Shown here piece by piece: positions 10,701-22,700 of a stretch of 64,000 nt of DNA. The notes beneath the pieces are model-generated. The model saw only the letters and a list, made by a program, of their open reading frames with translations, did not search any database and had not been told where the DNA came from. Position 1 is the first letter of the stretch, and every line of letters begins with the position of its first letter. A program made the translations under genes and the position numbers. The DNA comes from Cryptomeria japonica (lineage: Eukaryota > Streptophyta > Pinopsida > Cupressales > Cupressaceae). The stretch spans positions 260,946,437 through 261,010,436 of the forward strand of contig NC_081410.1 of assembly GCF_030272615.1 (NCBI RefSeq), given 5' to 3'.

Positions 10701-13700
10701 AGGTAAAAATTGTAAATATTGATTATTATTATTAATACTAATAATTATTTTATGGGCCCTGTGTAAATCATAAGGAAGTGACGACTTCCAAATGATTTCC
10801 ACTTGTATTTTTGAGGTTATTGGAAGGTGACGATCTTACAATAACTCAAGATTGTGGATAGAATCGTCGACTGAGGCAATCCACGCAAAAGCTTGTGGAT
10901 AGAATCGCCGACAGAGGCAATCCACGTAAGAGCTCATGGATAGAATCGCCGACTGAGGCAATCCACGTAAGAGCTTGTGGATAGAATCGCCGACTGAGGC
11001 AATCCATGTTAAAGCTCATGGATAGAATCGTCGACTGAGGCAATCCACGTGAGAGCTCATGGATAGAATCGCCGACTGAGGCAATCCACACAAGAGCTTG
11101 TGGATAGAATCGCCGACTGAGGCAATCCACTCAAGAGTTTGTGAATAGAATCGCCGACTGAGGCAATTCACATCTTGAAACTATGGTCCCAAGATAAGCA
11201 TCATACGATTTATGAATATTGCTCCCAATACCTTTTACATTTATCTTACCTAACTAAGAGGGAGTGTTAATGCATGATAGCCTCGGTAAGATAAATGATT
11301 GAATGAGAGATAAATGAAGTCTCTCATTCAAACATTTATTATCGTGAGGAGGCACGATCAAGTGATGTCTTGATCAGCCATGTCCAAAAGACATGGCCGG
11401 TCAAGGCATCACTTGACCGTACCCAGCCCACTACATATACCAAATGAAATGTGTGAGAATGGACATTGAAAAAAAAATGCTCCTCCTCTCTTGCAACATA
11501 AAAGAAGACAATCAGATTTATACAACAATTCAGTGATAGATAATACATAGAAGAAGATAAATTTTAATTCTGATCCACAAAATTAACAACTTGCAGTCAA
11601 GTCTTCAAGACCCGATTACAAGTGTAAGTGCCAAGGTTTTTCCCTACATTGCACTTGCAGTTAGCCTTTCAAAACCCAAAATTGGTCCAAAATGCACTCA
11701 AAAACACTTGAAAATGAGTCTCTAGGATCCAATTACAAGTGCAAACTTGCATTTTCCCATTACACATATAAGGTTGCACGTTTGTTCTCCACAATTGCAA
11801 GTCAATGCTCTTGTTTTTTCACACTTGCAATCAGCCTCCCAAGATCTGAAATTGAGCTTTGACCCCACTTTTGTAGCCCCTTTGTCTCATCCAGGTTAGT
11901 CTGTTTGCACACACGACCTAACAAATCAACAAATTAAGGCATGGGCCTTATTTTGCAAGAAGATGATACAAAGAAAGAACAACATCATGACGGGGCCATA
12001 CAAGGAGATGGATAAGTGATATGAATGATCGAGAGCATAGAATGCTTTCAAGACAGAGATAGGCTTCTTACCTCAGCCTTCAAAGAACTTCCCTCCTGAA
12101 AAGCTAGTACTACCCCAAGCAAGAAGATAAGATTGAAGTTCGTTGGCCAAGGACACAAAGATCATTAAGGATGTGAATTCATGTTCCGGTTCGACATGTC
12201 TTCACTAATCCTGAATACTTCAAGTTATAGCATCCTGAAGCAACATGAAGATCATCACAAACAAAGGATGATGTAAATAGGGTCGTGTCTTGGACACATA
12301 GAATAGTTTCAATTATGCATTTGTAATTTTGTTTTTGACAAATTACATGTCAAAACAAATTTTGTAATTACAAGAGTTGCTTTCACTTGCATTTTTGTAA
12401 AATGCAATTACATGTAAAACAACTACAAGTTGAGTTAGCTTAGGACTGTAGTTGGAATAAGTCATGGTGGTTGAGAGAATTTCTCAAGTTAATTGGGATC
12501 CTCCCACCTTTTTCTCAACGCTCCTCTCCTATAAATACTTGAGGGGTTATATTGTAATCTATATCTTTTTGCAAGCAAGTAAATTCTACAGGATTTTATA
12601 CTAAAAGACTTTAAGCTTTATAGTTGTAAGTTGTCATCTTTTGAGTAATATAAAGAAGTATGGGATTTCAGACTTTGTGTTGAGATCTTGCTCTGTTCCC
12701 ATTGTGTTCTTATGTCATTTTGGGATATATCTTTGTGCTTACTTGAAATTGTGGAAGGCTGTTGAAAAGAGCTTCACTTCAAATAATTGCAGACTTTGTG
12801 TTGCAGATATTGAAGGTGAAATTAGTTTTAGTTTGCAATTTGAAGTTGAGAGGTGTTGCAAGACTTTGTGCTTGTAGTAATTCCCATATAAAATAGTTCT
12901 ACAAGTGCATGATATTTGCAAGACTTTGTGCTGCTATATGCTGCACTTGTTCTTAAAATAATTATTCTAAAAGGGTAGATAGGATTGCGGATATTCAAGA
13001 CTTTGCGCTTGATAATGTTTTCCCATCTCGGAGGAGGCGACGGAAGTCTTTGTGCTTTCAGAAAACTTCATTTCCTCTCTCATTTTGCTTTATAAGTTGT
13101 TGCTGTTATTTATTTACAATTGCTATTATTTTTCTGTGAAGAGGAAAGAATATAGTTTTTCTTGAAAGAAGAAAGATTGTTGTCCTACCCATATTAGTTT
13201 AGATTAGTTAATAGATAGGGGGAGCCTTCCCTAAATTAGGAGAGTATCAAACTCACACATTGTGGCTGAAACCACAATTTTGCACATCCCCCGGGTGTAC
13301 AAAATTTTCACCTAACAAGTTCCAAACTTCTCCATCCTGTCATGCCCATTGCTTGACCCCCAAGGTCTTGTCCTTTAGTTGTATCTTGTGTAATAGCTGA
13401 CCCCCAATCCCTGATATTTCCGCCTATGTTTATGTTTCCCTCCTAACTTTCTAGAACATGTAGTATTCTTTCCAGTAATTTGTTTTTGGCACCATTATTT
13501 TCAAAGTGGAATCTTTTGTGAGGATGATCATTGTTCAAATTTGAAGTTTCAGGTATGCTTGGTGGCCAGCCTGTCTATTTGTGATCATCTACACTTATCT
13601 TCAAGTGTGGGAATCATAGGATGAAAACCCTAGTGATTTCGAAGGGCAATCTCATACAGAGTTCGCATTTTTAGCTTCACTGGATGCCAGACTCGGCCGC

Positions 13701-16700
13701 ATTGAGTTAGTTTAATTAGCTATTGCTGTTGCTGTTACTAATATTGCAGAATTATCTTAATGATATATAGCCAATATTGTAATAAGAAAGAGGTCCGTAT
13801 TTCCCATTATTTGTTGTTCTTTATAATAAGATGAGAGTTCTTTCTATAATTTGCTGGTTGAAATTTAATGATATTAATGATGAAAATTTGTGTTTGATAA
13901 GATCTGAGTTAAATATTAAAATCCCATAATGTTGCCATTCAAATAATAAGTGTTTGTGGAAGGTTAAGAATCAGACTTGCATTATTATTTTAACTCGTGA
14001 CATTACAGAAACAATTGAAATTTTGAAAAAAGATTAGAGGTGAGAAAGGAACTCTTTTCAACATTGTTGGAAGCTTGACTTTGGGAGATAGCATCCAATA
14101 TTTTTATAGTTTACTCTCTTGTTTCTCCATGATTTTGAGAGAGTTAAATGGTATTTTAATAATTTAATAACCATGTATACATTTGAATACACATTAAAGT
14201 GCTATGAGGTAAGAATTCTACAAGTAATCTGTACCTTCATATGCAAATGAGGAGCGAGTAAAAATCCCTTTTAAGGTCTAGTTCTAGATCTTGGAAGCCT
14301 CCTTCTAAGGGATTCATTAAGCTGAGTTTTGATGGAGCATCTTGTGGTAATCCGAGTTTTACAAAAGCTGGTTAGTTCTTCATGCAGAAGATGGTAGTGT
14401 CCAAACTGAGGGATCTCTACATTTTGGGCATAAAATGAACAATAAAGCTGAATGGGAGGTAGTGATATTTGGCATAGTGTTTGTTAGCCTCTTTTTAAGG
14501 TGTGCAGTCTTATGGTGGAAGGGGATTCACAAATAGTAATCAATATTTTTAATAGAGGGAGCTGTCCAACTTGGAAGCTAGGTAGACTCTTAGAGACATG
14601 CTCCCTCAAATAACACTTTAAAAATGTCTTTTTTTATTCATCGTTGCAGAAATGCAAACTCGGCAGTTGATTCCCCTGCCAACAATGGCAAAGATCAAGA
14701 TCCCTTAATGGCATTGTATAGTTATCAACCTTCATGATATATCTAGCAAAGTTTCCTAGTTTAAAACCTCTATGATTTTTCATTTATTTTAAGGTGGCCT
14801 TTAGGTTCCCCTTTCTCTTAAAATGTCACTGTTGTTTGAGAGGGCATCCTTAGAAGTATACGAGAGATAGCCTTCATTTAAATGGCTCCTACAGATTCAT
14901 TTGCAATTAATGGCATTGGCAAGAATGCAATGGTTGAGCAATTTTTATATTGAGGTGACTATCACCTTTGGTGGTGCAAGTGTGATGGCTTGTATCTATT
15001 TGGCATCTAATGTTGGCATGGGTTTTCTAGTTGCTTGTTCAAAGGTGGCCATATCTATCTAAGGCAAGCTGTAAGAAGGCACCTATTTGAGACCTGCATT
15101 GCAAAGGAAAAGTATCTAATTGAATGTTGGAATCTATTTTCTCTTGTTCAAATCAAACAGGGCTAGGGTTTAACAAAGCATTTTTGGGGGAGGATGGAAT
15201 GCAATTGGGAGGTGCCCCTTGGTCTAGGGCTTACGAATGCAATGATGTCATCTCAAAGCTTTTCATGGCACTACAAAATGAAAATTTGAGACTGGTTGTT
15301 AAGGCTCCTTTTGCCAATTGAATTTGGGGTCATGGACTTAATATCTACTTCAACGATGGCAGGTGCTAAGGTGTTGGAAAAGACACCAACTCAAGAGGCG
15401 GATACCACTATTAAGGGCAATAAGGCAACGGAAGAAAAGTTTGAGGTATTGGAAGCAACATGCATGAGAAGGGAGCTGAATTGCTATAAGCTTACTACAA
15501 CAACATAGGGAAAGCCATGGAAGGCCTTATGGTGACCCATTCAAGGGGTCACCTTGACGTTTCAACCAACCTTACAATTCCAATGTTCTATATGGATATT
15601 ATCCATCAAGCCCATAAGTGCAAGGACGAGTTTTGTGGTGTGCAATTCCCTTCACTAGATGCTTCTACATTGTACCCTCACTAGACAATAGGGGAGGAAG
15701 GAAGTTGCGTACAAGTTGAGGAACTAGTTGGATAGGGTAATGAAGTTGCATCAATAATGAGGCAGTGAGGCAGATGCTTCATTTTGCTCTTGGTTTTGTT
15801 CTTGTTCAACTCGTTTAGCCAACCCTCTATGGCTCTTCACTGTTGGTTGTATTATGGTGTTTTACATAGGATGATTGAGTGTCTTTTTGTATGCTTCTCT
15901 TGATGTCTGTTGGTATACATAGTCTTTATCAGAGTTAGAAGAGTCTACGAGTCTGGCCCGGACTCTGCGAGTCCAGAGCTGGGTCAACTCTGCAGAGTCC
16001 AAACGACCCTGGACTTGGACTTGGCCGAGTCTGGCCGAGTTTGCTCAGACTCGCCGAGTCCCGAGCTTGAGAATCTGCTGCGCCCAGCATAACATAATGT
16101 CATAAAAAGAAAAAATAATAAAAAATACTTTGTTTTAACTTGGACAAAAGGATGGAAAAAAAAAAGCACGACCCAAAAATCAGCTGCCACAAGTAGAAAA
16201 CTCATTCACCGATCACTGCTTGACATCTACATTGCTAAAAGCAATGAATAGTGTGAGAAATAAATTTGACTCTTCTTTCGTAGATTAGCAAACGGCATAA
16301 GCACCTTAAATGATATAGTTGGCAGCTGGTAGAATAAGGAGATACAAATATATTGTTTTTATATTATTTTGTTGCATAATATAACAATAATCTTTATCTA
16401 ATCAATGATAATACAAGTAACTCTACATTAATACAAGAAGTAGCCCTTTATATCATTCCTATTGCCACCTAACACTAAGGTATAAACACTTTAGAATACA
16501 CGGTCATCCTGTAGCTGAATACACAATCTGCTTATAGCTGGATTAGACAGTCCCTGTAACAATAATTTAATACAAAGCCCCTGAAGCAATTTTTGAAGCA
16601 GTTCAAACAAAACCATCTGGTAACAACAAATGTAAATCTTGTAGCAACTTGTGAGAATCTGATAACAATTTATAAATATTTTGTAGCACAACTATGAGTG

Positions 16701-19700
16701 TGTATCATCTAATGAACCCTGCAACCTTCCTGTAATACTTTTTGAGAATCAAGTTGAAGGAAGCTAAAAACACACCCAAAGGAATTAGAATACTCAAAAC
16801 AAAAACAGCAAATATTTTTGGTGATGAGGATTGCTTGTGGAACTGGATACTCCTACATCAAGAAGTCAAGTAATAAAAAGATCTATGTTAACTGTGTGTC
16901 CTTGGTTCTGGAATGTACAAAGCAGCTTTGAATGTTTTGTAGTGATTAATTGTCTTCATTCTTTTTCTAGTTGTTGTTATTTCAAGTATTATTTTCTCTT
17001 CAATCCAAATCAAATGTTGATTTGATTCCAATGATCTTTGTTTTAATCATTGGATAACATTGTTGTTCAATTCTAATGTGTTATTTAGTTTAATTTATTT
17101 CCTTCAGCTCAAGCCTAAAATTTGCATTTATACTTATGTGATCAATGTAAACTTGTGTATGTGTTCAAAGTATCTTCTATTTGATGAGATTATTGTGTCT
17201 TTAAGGTTTATTTATTAAAGATTGCATGAAACAAGTTTAAAATCGTAAAAAATATTTGAATTTCTTGGGTTTTTCAATTTGCCTAGTTTTTGTTGAGTCC
17301 GAGTCTTGTAACTATGGTCTTTATTATGTAATGTTTAAGCTTACTTTCTAGGTTGGGACCCCTATAGAGTCCCTCATCTAATTAATCAAAAAAAAACTAT
17401 GTATGTATTTGAATGGTTTTCTCTCCTTTACCTTGTCATTTATTTTCAAAGAAAATGTTGTAAATGTGACCTTAAGGTTATATTTGTGAACTATACATAG
17501 GATCATGTATTGTGAAAACTCAAAAGAGTCACACTTGATTATCTATGTGCTTCGAAGCCTTGTTGAACCACCCTATGGATTGTTGGCCTATCATATTTAG
17601 GGTGAGTGGAGTGTGGGAAATCAAAGGAGTACATATTTTTGTTTGTGTGTAAATCCATATCTTTCCTCCATATCTAGAGGGTTGGTGTTTGAGAACATCA
17701 TATGGTCATGAGGTAGCTTCTCCCTTTGGCTTCTTGAAGATCTCACCCTTAAGAGCTACATGAAGACTTTCAATTTTGTTGGAAGTTGATGTAACTATGT
17801 TAATGAATTTGACCTCTCTATGTCTATAGCTCTCCAATTGTAAAGAAAGAACATTCGAGCAGTTGTATGTATCTGATGAGGATGGTTAGAAGACCCTAAC
17901 CAATTGTAATTGTTGCGTATTAAATTCTAGAAATGAGTTTTGAACATTTAGTTGTATGGAAATTCTCTGTAATTTGATCAAGTTGAGTTCTTAAGATGAG
18001 ACTATTTTGTAAAGGTGTTTTTAAGTAAAGTAATGATAAGAGTATTGTTTGTCACATGATGTTTCGAATTGGAAATGAATTTACATTAGTAAAGGTTAAT
18101 GTTGATTCACATGTTGAAAGGTGTAAAAGTTGATCATTTCCTTTTCTTTAATTTCTCACAATTAACTAGTTTGCCTCGTGCCCTTTAGGTGAATTGAACA
18201 ATCATAATGTTGGATAATTTGGTAAGCCCTGCAGTTCCAAAGTAGAGAGGACCATGGGAATCCATAGGATTTGTGGTCTCCCAGTGAAACAAGCCACTGA
18301 TTTTCACAAAATCTGTTGTCAGAAGTTTATACTTCGAGCTAGCTTAGATGAAGGATCCTTACAATTGAAGGGTAGAAGCGAGTGCACAATATTGACAATT
18401 TTGTCAAATGTTGTCAATTTTGTAGATGTGTTGTAAAGTTGTCAAGTTTGTTATAAGGTTGTCAAGCGAAGGTCTAGGTGAGCAAAAGTTGGAATTTCCT
18501 TCTAGGGGTCATTTTTCCACCCTTTGGAGAATAGGTGAAGTCTAGTGTTGAGCAATAAAGTTTGTTAGACTATTAAAATTGGAAATTTTCTCCTACCTAT
18601 CGAATTTCCACTCCTAGAAATTAAGTGCTAAGTGAAAGAGAAGTTGGGAATCTTCCTTGTGAAGATTGATTTTCCACTCTAAAGGAAATCTAGAAGGCGA
18701 AATTGATGAAAGTTAAAATCTTCCTTGTGGGGTGCGAATTTCCACCCTCTGCAAATAGAGCAAATTATCAAGAAGGAAAGGGAAGTTAAGGAGAAATCTT
18801 CCCTCTAGAGGTCGAATTAACACTATAGGCGAAATTTAGCTAGTTAGAATTGGAACAAAGAAGGTTGAAAAACAAGGAAAATCAAATCTTCCTTCTACCT
18901 TGCAAATTTTCATCCTTCTAAGGGTCGATTTTCCACTCTTTAAGCAAATGATGAACAATGTAAGTTAGAAATGGAATGAAGAAGGTCAAAAAAACAAGGA
19001 AACCAAATCTTCTTTCATGAGCACTACCATAAAATCAACACCTTCTACATGTCAATTTTCCACTCTACCTTCTTGTTGATGTATTTTTTATGCACAAAAC
19101 ATTTCAGAATAAAGTACCAAGGTAATTTACCCTCTCTTGAACAAAATCACCTCAGATGCTAAGAATGAGATCAACTAAAATGATTCCAAAGTTTCTACAT
19201 GTCAGGTCTTGACGAGTGGCTAAGTTCAGTGGTTGATGTGAATTGCTGTGTTTCACTTGGGGGCTTACACAAATGTTTGGATTATCATGAATGATGCGGA
19301 ATAGGTGTGCTGACAACTTAAGATTTATCAATAAGGCTCTGGATTTACTTCTTACTAAAAAAGGGGGAAAAAGAATAGGGTTCAGGAAATCTATTCTAAG
19401 ACTAGGAATGTAGGAAATGATGAATGGATCTAGTGGAATCAAACCAGGCAAGGTCTCACAATCAGGTATTGACACAAGCTTAGTGCAATCATCTAAGGTA
19501 TACTTAATGATTTTCAAACTATTACCATCAAACGTAGACACCATCCAAGTTGATGCTTGTCAACGGACGCATAATAGTTTAAGTTATGCTTACTCAAACT
19601 CCAGTTGACCACACAAGGCGCACTTACCAGCGGCAAGAGGCTAGTGGTATGGATTAAAGATTCCACACAAATGAATTCAACAAATCTTTCACTCAATCTA

Positions 19701-22700
19701 ACATACATGAAAATAAATTCTAATCTAACTTGGAGGAATTGAGAACCATGAATGCAAATACAACATTTGAAGAGCAAAATCACCAACAATTGAACAATGA
19801 TTAGGATTCAAATAGCTGTAGCATATACCAACAATTCTACAAAAACTCTCTATTACAAATGAGAGACAAGGAGGCTTATATAAAGTCTCTCACAAAAATG
19901 GATAGCCCAGATTGATCTAAGATCAACGGCCGAGATCATGCCAACAAAACCTTAGAATTGCCCTAATTAGGGTTACATCAAAAATGGCGCCACCAACATA
20001 TGGCCCAATGAAAAGATACCTAGTCATCATATAGGAAATCTTCTAGAAGATTCCTTCCTGCATCTCTCTCTCTCCTAGCATACTCCAAGAATCTAGCCAA
20101 TACTGAATCTAACTCTTCCATGGAAATGCTAGGCAAGGTATCCTGTTGTAAATCAATCACATCCAATGAATCCGAGCAAGCATTCAAAGTGTTCTCCCAT
20201 TCAGGCATGAGTTTCTGCGAATTATGAACATGAATCAACAAAGAGACCAAGTCATCAATCTGACTCTTCTGCAACGAGTCCAACTGGCAAAAATACATAA
20301 ATTTTATTTTCTCTCTTAATTCGGCTAAGTGTAAACCACTAGCATCACTAACATCAACACCCAATAATTCCTCAATCGAGGCAAGGATCTTCATCTGAAT
20401 GTCCTGAATTAATCCTTCCATCTCCATACAACTCGATTGGGCGTTCTCATAAGCTGATTTCTTCAAGGCTAATGCACAATACCAACCATAGAAATCATAT
20501 ATGTCTCCACTGTGCACAATGTTCTCGCTGACCAAGGTGGAATTAGGAACCTTCTTCAATGCCAGGAGGCATGGAATAGTCTTCTCTTGGATAGGTCGGA
20601 ATTCTTCCCAAACTCCCTCCAAATACTGGATTCTGAATACGAGCGTTGTTGTCTTATCATATGCTTGGACAAATTGAGTAAGGAAATCATCTGCCTGCTT
20701 CCTTGTGCTTTCAATCCACTTTTCCACCTCTGAGTGTGTACCTCTTGCTACCTCGCAGTGTGAATGTATTCCATGGTCAACTGCAATAGGGGAAATAAGG
20801 GTGGGATCTCCACGCCTTGTCCCTGCATTATACTCTCTGAGTCTAATATTTTCTTCTCTGTACCTTTCATTCTCCGCAATCGCTCTATCTAACCTTGCAT
20901 TGATTGCCTGGAGGTTGTCACCAATCTCCTGGAATTCCTGCCCTGGGGTTGTACGACCAAGGGCGACTGAAGTAATTTGGAAATCCATAGGAGTAGCAGT
21001 GTCCGCTGTCATGCCGGCTCTAGGAACAGCAATCTGCGCAATCCGCATTCCTGTCTCATCTCTAGCTATGTGCGACAAAATCTCCACTCTCTTGGGCTCC
21101 TTCTTAGCACTCCTAGCTAGGTAGTCATCAATATCATCAATAGGTTGTACCTCTATCATTTGTTTACTTTTCTCCATGCTCCTCCTCAGCCATTCAGGAA
21201 TAGCGGCCATTTCCATACCATCATCGAGACATATTTCTCGATCAAGTCCTTTCAATGCCGAGATAACATCCTCATTATCATCAGGATTATCCTTAGTCCA
21301 ATCATATACTTCATTTCCCAAGCTAACTTCCAAAAGGACAGTAGGGGATTCCGGCTGATCATTATTCTCATCAAGAGGTGCAAATGTCGCTATGGCATGG
21401 AATTCCTGAATATTCTCTAGTAGTATCACTGTGTTGGAACACTGCTGAGTCTCCTTATTCTGTTTTGTTACTTCAATCACTTCGATTGATGAGACACTGG
21501 GAGGGGGTGAAGGAATGATAAGTGGAGGAATGATAGTCTTCTATTTCTTCTTCACATCCTCAATCTTCTTCCCTCTGGCCTTGACTTCTCCAGGCATGTT
21601 CTTCCTTCTCTTGGGAGCTTGACTCTCTTCGTCTGCATGAATCTTGACGTCACTGACAGTCCTCTGATCATCCTCGGAAGTAGACTCTTCCGGCTTCATC
21701 CTTTCATAAGTGAAGGGAACACCCATGTCAACTAATCTGTTCATCTGCATATCTACCCATGTGCAGGAGAAATTCAAGACCTCTTTCATCAATATATTCA
21801 GGTCAATCTCTTCTGACTCTGACCAATTAGGCAATAGGATTGCCTTCTTCATTTCACTCTCATACTGTGGATGTGTATGATCTCTATCATCTAATACCTA
21901 ATCAGGAATGAGGAAAAGTCCACACTTCCTCATGAAATCCACTGACATTCTGGACCACATTCTTCTCTTCACTGCTTGCTCGTCCATTAGGTTAGCCCAA
22001 TAATCTTCTATGTCAATCTTATGAGTGAATTTCTCTCCTCTGATCTGTCCGACCTTCTTGTCTGGATCGAATCTTTCTCTTTTCTTATAGGTAGCAAATC
22101 TGTAGAATGCAATCTCCTCACCTGCAGTGCTGGCGGCTATGGCGGATTGGCAGACCTCTGACGTCTTCCCAACTGAAATAGGGAATGTCATCCCTGTCCT
22201 GTGCTTCTCTCTCTAGATAACATCGAACTCTAGAAGCTGTCTCACCACTTCCAACAATATCATTCTATCGGTTGGATACCTAGGAAGTTTGTAGGGTTCA
22301 GATTGAAACCCATGAATCCTGAGGTATGTGAAAGTGGGGAACTGTATATACCACGATCCATATTTTTCTATTAACTCTGTTGCCTCCTTAGACAATCTTC
22401 TGTGGATTCCGCCCTGCAGCATCCGTGTGATGTACATAGTATATGCATCATTCACTCTCTTGTAGTCTTCAATTCTGTGCATGCTCAGCTGGGGGTAGCA
22501 TTCATAACTCTTAAATTGTCCTTGCCCATTCCCGACTTCACCCTTGCATATTAATCCTCTGTATGAAACAAATCGTGCAAGCAGGTACACAAGGTAGGAC
22601 GTCATGGCGAATGACTTGGATCACTCTACATTCCTCAGCTGGAAATCCAGATTGTCGCTTATGATCTTGGACCAATTCACCAGTGTTCCTTTAAGACAAT

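Larger units (their letters stand above)
10121..11588 (+). mobile_element. Miniature non-autonomous LTR retrotransposon (TRIM-like, Copia-type primer site)
   Basis: Two 324-bp LTRs (10121-10444 and 11265-11588) differ at only five positions, begin TGTTAATGCATG and end AAAATTAACA. The 5-bp target duplication ACTTG flanks the element at 10116-10120 and 11589-11593. TGGTATCAGAGC (10445-10456), the initiator-Met-tRNA primer site of plant Copia elements, follows the 5' LTR directly, and AAGAGGGAG precedes the 3' LTR. The 820-bp interior encodes no protease, reverse transcriptase or integrase, so it must have been mobilised in trans. The 98 percent LTR identity makes it one of the younger insertions here. 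It is larger than classical TRIMs. Confidence 0.95.
8591..13317 (+). mobile_element. Probable 3' LTR of the chromovirus (about 3.25 kb without a nested insertion)
   Basis: The segment begins with TGTCCTG immediately after a purine-rich ATTTTGGGCAAGTTGGACT following the chromodomain, the usual position of a chromovirus 3' LTR, and ends at CCTAACA (13317). TATAAATA at 12530-12537 followed by about 780 bp of repeat-rich sequence fits a U3/R/U5 layout. It is interrupted at 10121-11588 by a smaller LTR element. No target duplication could be tested because the 5' part of the parent is absent. The ends are inferred from position and from the TG...CA rule. Confidence 0.55.

Noticed and set aside
10846-11130. 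Minus-strand 94-codon frame with repeated peptide ([13 protein letters not shown] and similar)
   Set aside because: It is a translation of the 41-bp tandem repeat. The repeat shifts frame with every unit and lies in a non-coding LTR element.
10854-11171. CRISPR-like look of regularly spaced palindromic repeats
   Set aside because: The units are directly contiguous with no spacers, in a plant-type LTR element with a target duplication.
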